From: CAYZUC01 sp964481705 | Lineage (GTDB): Bacteria; Bacillota; Clostridia; Lachnospirales; Lachnospiraceae | Direction of reading: 5' to 3' | Assembly: GCA_964481705.1 (NCBI GenBank) | Contig: CAYZUC010000021.1 | Coordinates: 1 to 36,659 of the forward strand | Length of the DNA stretch: 36,659 nucleotides | Part shown: positions 34,116-36,659 of the stretch, in pieces | Layout of the letters: every line of letters starts with the position of its first letter | How positions within the stretch are numbered: the stretch's first letter is position 1 | Translations under genes and position numbers: made by a program | The notes under the pieces: generated by a model | The model's input: the letters and a program-made list of their open reading frames with translations, nothing else | Told to the model about the DNA's origin: nothing | Database searches by the model: none

Positions 34116-35327
34116 ATGAATAGTTATAAAAAGAAAGCAGCGTTATTTCTTGTCAGTCAGGGAATATCGTTATTTGGTTCGTCGATTGTACAATTTGCAA
34201 TAGTCTGGTATGTGACACTAAAGACATCATCAGGGACATGGGTATCGGCGTTGACGATAGCAGCATATATACCACAGTTTGTAATTTCTTTCTTTGCCGG
34301 TGTTTGGGCAGATCGATATTCACGTAAAAAATTGATTATACTATCGGATGCAGGAATTGCTATTGCAACATTGGCACTGGTACTGATGATTCCGTACTTG
34401 GGAGATAGTACGCCACTATTGTTGGCATTAGTAGTTATTTCCGCAATTCGTTCTGTTGGGGCAGGGATTCAGACTCCGGCTGTCAGTGCAGCAATCCCCC
34501 AGATGGTTCCAGAAGAGAGCTTGATGAAATTCAATGGGGTGAACTCGACGATTCAATCATTGGTTCAATTTGTCGCTCCTGCAGCAGCAGGTGCAGTATT
34601 GTCGATGGGAACCTTTCGAGCGGCATTGTTTATAGATATTGTGACTGCAGTTGTAGGAATTGGAATACTAACAGCGGTTGCCATACCATTTGTGGAGAAT
34701 GAGCTGGAAGAAAAACCATCTGTCTTTTCAGAGATGAAGGCAGGATTTGTCTATGCAAAAAAAGAAAGCTTTATCGGAAAGCTTCTATTATTGTTTGGTA
34801 CTTTTATTTTTTTGTGTGTTCCGGCAGGATTTCTCGCGTCCCTTTTTGTCAGTAGGTATTATGGAGATACCTATTGGTATCTGACACTTGTAGAGGTGGT
34901 TGGATTTATTGGGATGATGGCTGGTGGATTGTTAATAGGCGCTTGGGGCGGTTTTCGGAATCGAGTGAAGACGCTTGTAATTGGTATGGTTGCATTTGGA
35001 ACATTGGCGATTGGAATGGGACTGGCAGACAATCTTTTCATATATCTGGTCATGATGGCAATCTACGGAGTGGCTCTGACAATGGTACAGACGGCTTCCA
35101 CTACATTATTGCAGGAGAATACACTTCCGGAGATGCAAGGCAGAATGTTCGGTTTATTTGGAGCCATGTATTCCGGGTTCCTTCCTCTTGGAATGGTGGT
35201 ATTCGGTCCGCTTTCTGATGTTGTGTCCATGAGGTTATTGATGATAGTATCGGGAGCGTTATTACTGATATTAGCTTCGATTGTTTTCCTTGACAGAAAA
35301 TTCTATCACAAGGGAGATGGTGTTTGA
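34116..35327 (+). CDS. MFS transporter, DHA3/macrolide-efflux-like
   Basis: A 403-residue membrane protein with about 12 hydrophobic segments. It begins LFLVSQGISLFGSSIVQFAIVWY and has the MFS loop 2-3 motif GVWADRYSRKKL and a second-half counterpart near GGFRNRVKTL. The N-terminal pattern and ENTLPEMQGRMFGLFG in the fifth cytoplasmic loop are typical of MefA-like drug-exporter relatives. The substrate is unknown. The ATG has GAGGGAG about 10 nt upstream. It lies 62 bp after the ATPase gene without a terminator, so read-through from that operon is possible. It converges with a TetR gene 6 bp away. Confidence 0.9.
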   Translation: MNSYKKKAALFLVSQGISLFGSSIVQFAIVWYVTLKTSSGTWVSALTIAAYIPQFVISFFAGVWADRYSRKKLIILSDAGIAIATLALVLMIPYLGDSTPLLLALVVISAIRSVGAGIQTPAVSAAIPQMVPEESLMKFNGVNSTIQSLVQFVAPAAAGAVLSMGTFRAALFIDIVTAVVGIGILTAVAIPFVENELEEKPSVFSEMKAGFVYAKKESFIGKLLLLFGTFIFLCVPAGFLASLFVSRYYGDTYWYLTLVEVVGFIGMMAGGLLIGAWGGFRNRVKTLVIGMVAFGTLAIGMGLADNLFIYLVMMAIYGVALTMVQTASTTLLQENTLPEMQGRMFGLFGAMYSGFLPLGMVVFGPLSDVVSMRLLMIVSGALLLILASIVFLDRKFYHKGDGV

Positions 35328-35333
35328 TTATCA

Positions 35334-35978
35334 TTACATGATATGAGAATACTTCAGACACATGATAATAAAGGATTTCATGCTCTTCTGAAAGTCAATT
35401 TCAGAGTGTGAAATCCCTGCTATCTCACATGCTTCCTTTGCGAGGGGATTTGTCATACATCCACTGCATAGCCCCAGGGCATGATAAAAAACACTGAAAG
35501 AAAACTCAGTGAACTGTTCTGCAGTAAGACCAGAGTATGCACAAAAATGCGTTGTCAATTCGGTCATACTTTTCAGGTAATTCTTCTTAAAATCTACAAG
35601 TCGATCCAATGATACGTTAGTTTCAATAATCATTGGTAGGATGGCATAATATCTCAAAAAATCCATATTACATTTTAATATCCCGGCCATAACATCAGCG
35701 AACACCTCATCTGAATAATTCGAACCGATGGGAAAAGCGGCAATCAAGGAGGAAAAGCAGGCCTTCATTTTATCCGTCAGAATAGCAAGAAAAATCTCCT
35801 CTTTTGTACATACATACTTGTAAAGATTGGCTCTTGACCAACAAAGAGACTTTGCAATGCAAGAGAGTGAGATATCATGATAGGTATGACTTTGAAAAAG
35901 CTGTTCTGCTACAGCTTTTATTTCGTCAAATCTAATCTCTTTGTTCTTTGCACAACGCGCTCTCGTAAAATCAGTCAT
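35334..35978 (-). CDS. TetR family regulator
   Basis: About 214 residues. The helix-turn-helix region (~15-62) reads IRFDEIKAVAEQLFQSHTYHDISLSCIAKSLCWSRANLYKYVCTKEEIFLAIL, a TetR fold with a Cys-Trp in the usual Gly-Val position of the turn. The C-terminal domain includes LRYYAILPMIIETNVSLDRLVDFK, as in TetR proteins of the YcdC-like type. The second of two adjacent ATGs (35978) is preferred because GAGAGG lies 6 nt upstream. It diverges from an aldo/keto reductase gene and likely controls it and itself. Confidence 0.87.
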   Translation of the reverse strand: MTDFTRARCAKNKEIRFDEIKAVAEQLFQSHTYHDISLSCIAKSLCWSRANLYKYVCTKEEIFLAILTDKMKACFSSLIAAFPIGSNYSDEVFADVMAGILKCNMDFLRYYAILPMIIETNVSLDRLVDFKKNYLKSMTELTTHFCAYSGLTAEQFTEFSFSVFYHALGLCSGCMTNPLAKEACEIAGISHSEIDFQKSMKSFIIMCLKYSHIM

Positions 35979-36014
35979 CATTTACCTCTCATTCAAAATC
36001 CATCCATTTGTATC

Positions 36015-36043
36015 AATATAACATAGTTTTTTCATATTGACAA
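36015..36043 (-). promoter_or_regulatory. Promoter of the TetR gene
   Basis: On the minus strand TTGTCA (36038-36043), 17-bp spacer, TATATT (36015-36020). Its -35 box overlaps that of the divergent plus-strand promoter. ATAACATA at 36018-36025 is repeated at 36049-36056 across both promoters. Confidence 0.65.
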
Positions 36044-36065
36044 GCGACATAACATATGATAATCT
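36037..36065 (+). promoter_or_regulatory. Promoter of the aldo/keto reductase gene
   Basis: TTGACA (36037-36042), 17-bp spacer, TAATCT (36060-36065). The -35 box is a perfect consensus and shares five bases with the -35 of the divergent TetR promoter, so the two cannot be occupied at once. Confidence 0.55.
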
Positions 36066-36145
36066 TCATTTAAAGTTACACAACGTCACTTATATCGACA
36101 CAAAAGAACATATTGAACATCAAACACAAATAGGAGAAATGAGAC

Positions 36146-36659
36146 ATGCAATACAGAAAGATGAAAAATGGAACCAATATCTCCATTCTGGGATTTGGTT
36201 GTATGAGATTCCCTAAGAATGGCGGAAAGATAGACATGGAGGAAACCGAAAAGGAAATCCTATATGCTATGGAATCCGGAATTAATTATTTTGATACTGC
36301 TTATATGTATCCGGGTAGTGAAGATACGCTTGGAACTATTTTAAAGAAAAATAACTGCAGGGATAAAATTCATATTGCTACAAAACTGCCACAGTATCTG
36401 TTACGAAACAGTGCTGGTATTGAGAAGTATTTTCAGGAAGAATTGCAGCGACTAAAAACGAACTATATTGATTTCTATTTGATGCATATGGTTGCAGATT
36501 TGGAACGATGGAATAAGTTGAAAGAGTTTGGCATAGTGGAATGGATTGCACAGAAGAAGAAAGAAGGCGCTATTCGAAATGTAGGATTTTCTTTCCATGG
36601 TAATACCGAGACTTTCATCAAGATTCTAGATGCATATGACTGGGATTTCTGTCAGATTC
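36146..36659 (+). CDS. Aldo/keto reductase (3' partial)
   Basis: The ATG at 36146, with AGGAG 9 nt upstream, opens a frame that runs off the window end (171 codons seen). The protein begins MQYRKMKNGTNISILGFGCMRFP and continues with GINYFDTAYMYPGSEDTLG, ATKLPQYL and IDFYLMHMV, the standard aldo/keto reductase barrel with the catalytic Tyr in DTAYMYPGSE and the Lys in ATKLP. This N-terminus belongs to the subgroup whose members usually carry a C-terminal ferredoxin module, not visible here. It diverges from the TetR gene. Confidence 0.92.
   Translation, partial: MQYRKMKNGTNISILGFGCMRFPKNGGKIDMEETEKEILYAMESGINYFDTAYMYPGSEDTLGTILKKNNCRDKIHIATKLPQYLLRNSAGIEKYFQEELQRLKTNYIDFYLMHMVADLERWNKLKEFGIVEWIAQKKKEGAIRNVGFSFHGNTETFIKILDAYDWDFCQI

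Overview
The window reads as the chromosome of a low-to-mid GC Gram-positive gut-type anaerobe, most likely a Lachnospiraceae or related Clostridia. The grounds are strong AGGAGG-type ribosome binding sites, lipobox signal peptides, LemA/DUF2207 and YccF genes, a hybrid histidine kinase with extracellular solute-binding domains, a yjdF-type leader RNA, and a C-P lyase operon that ends in a PHP phosphoesterase. TGA is used as an ordinary stop by several genes, including the kinase and phnG.

Layout. 1-3849 is the 3' part of a large hybrid sensor kinase. 3941-6510 is a LemA plus DUF2207 membrane-protein pair closed by a strong terminator. 6720-16836 is a collinear phosphonate operon in the order phnD-C-E-E-G-H-I-J-K-M-L-PHP. 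It holds an uptake ABC transporter, the full C-P lyase core, and a PHP-family enzyme where PhnP is expected. Its phnD binding-protein gene is cut by an in-frame TGA. 16888-24107 is a mixed stretch: an unknown membrane protein, a broken secreted peptide, a DUF362 ferredoxin-like protein, a PadR regulator with a small membrane protein, a HAD-like protein, YccF, a small DUF7662-like protein, a lipoprotein, an XRE regulator and a methyltransferase.

24111-24724 is a compact unit of promoter, probable yjdF riboswitch, yjdF gene and terminator. 24735-27413 is a nitrate/sulfonate/taurine-type ABC importer of unknown substrate. 27424-28414 looks like a scar, with a decayed XRE gene and a metallophosphoesterase with an abnormal C-terminus, followed by a small reverse-strand lipoprotein gene.

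28768-30516 is a TetR-regulated alpha/beta hydrolase operon with two palindromes on its promoter. 30577-34053 encodes a polar amino-acid-type ABC transporter of unusual build. One polypeptide carries four alternating solute-binding lobes plus the permease, and the ATPase has an extra C-terminal domain resembling an RsbW-type ATPase fold. 34116-35327 is an MFS exporter. A TetR gene and an aldo/keto reductase, cut by the window end, diverge from overlapping promoters at about 36015-36065.

The clearest system is phosphonate scavenging: import by PhnCDE, activation to the ribose triphosphate by PhnGHIL, trimming by PhnM, radical C-P cleavage by PhnJ, and opening of the cyclic phosphate by the PHP enzyme. 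The least ordinary features are the broken phnD, the lobe-shuffled transporter with its modified ATPase, and the riboswitch.
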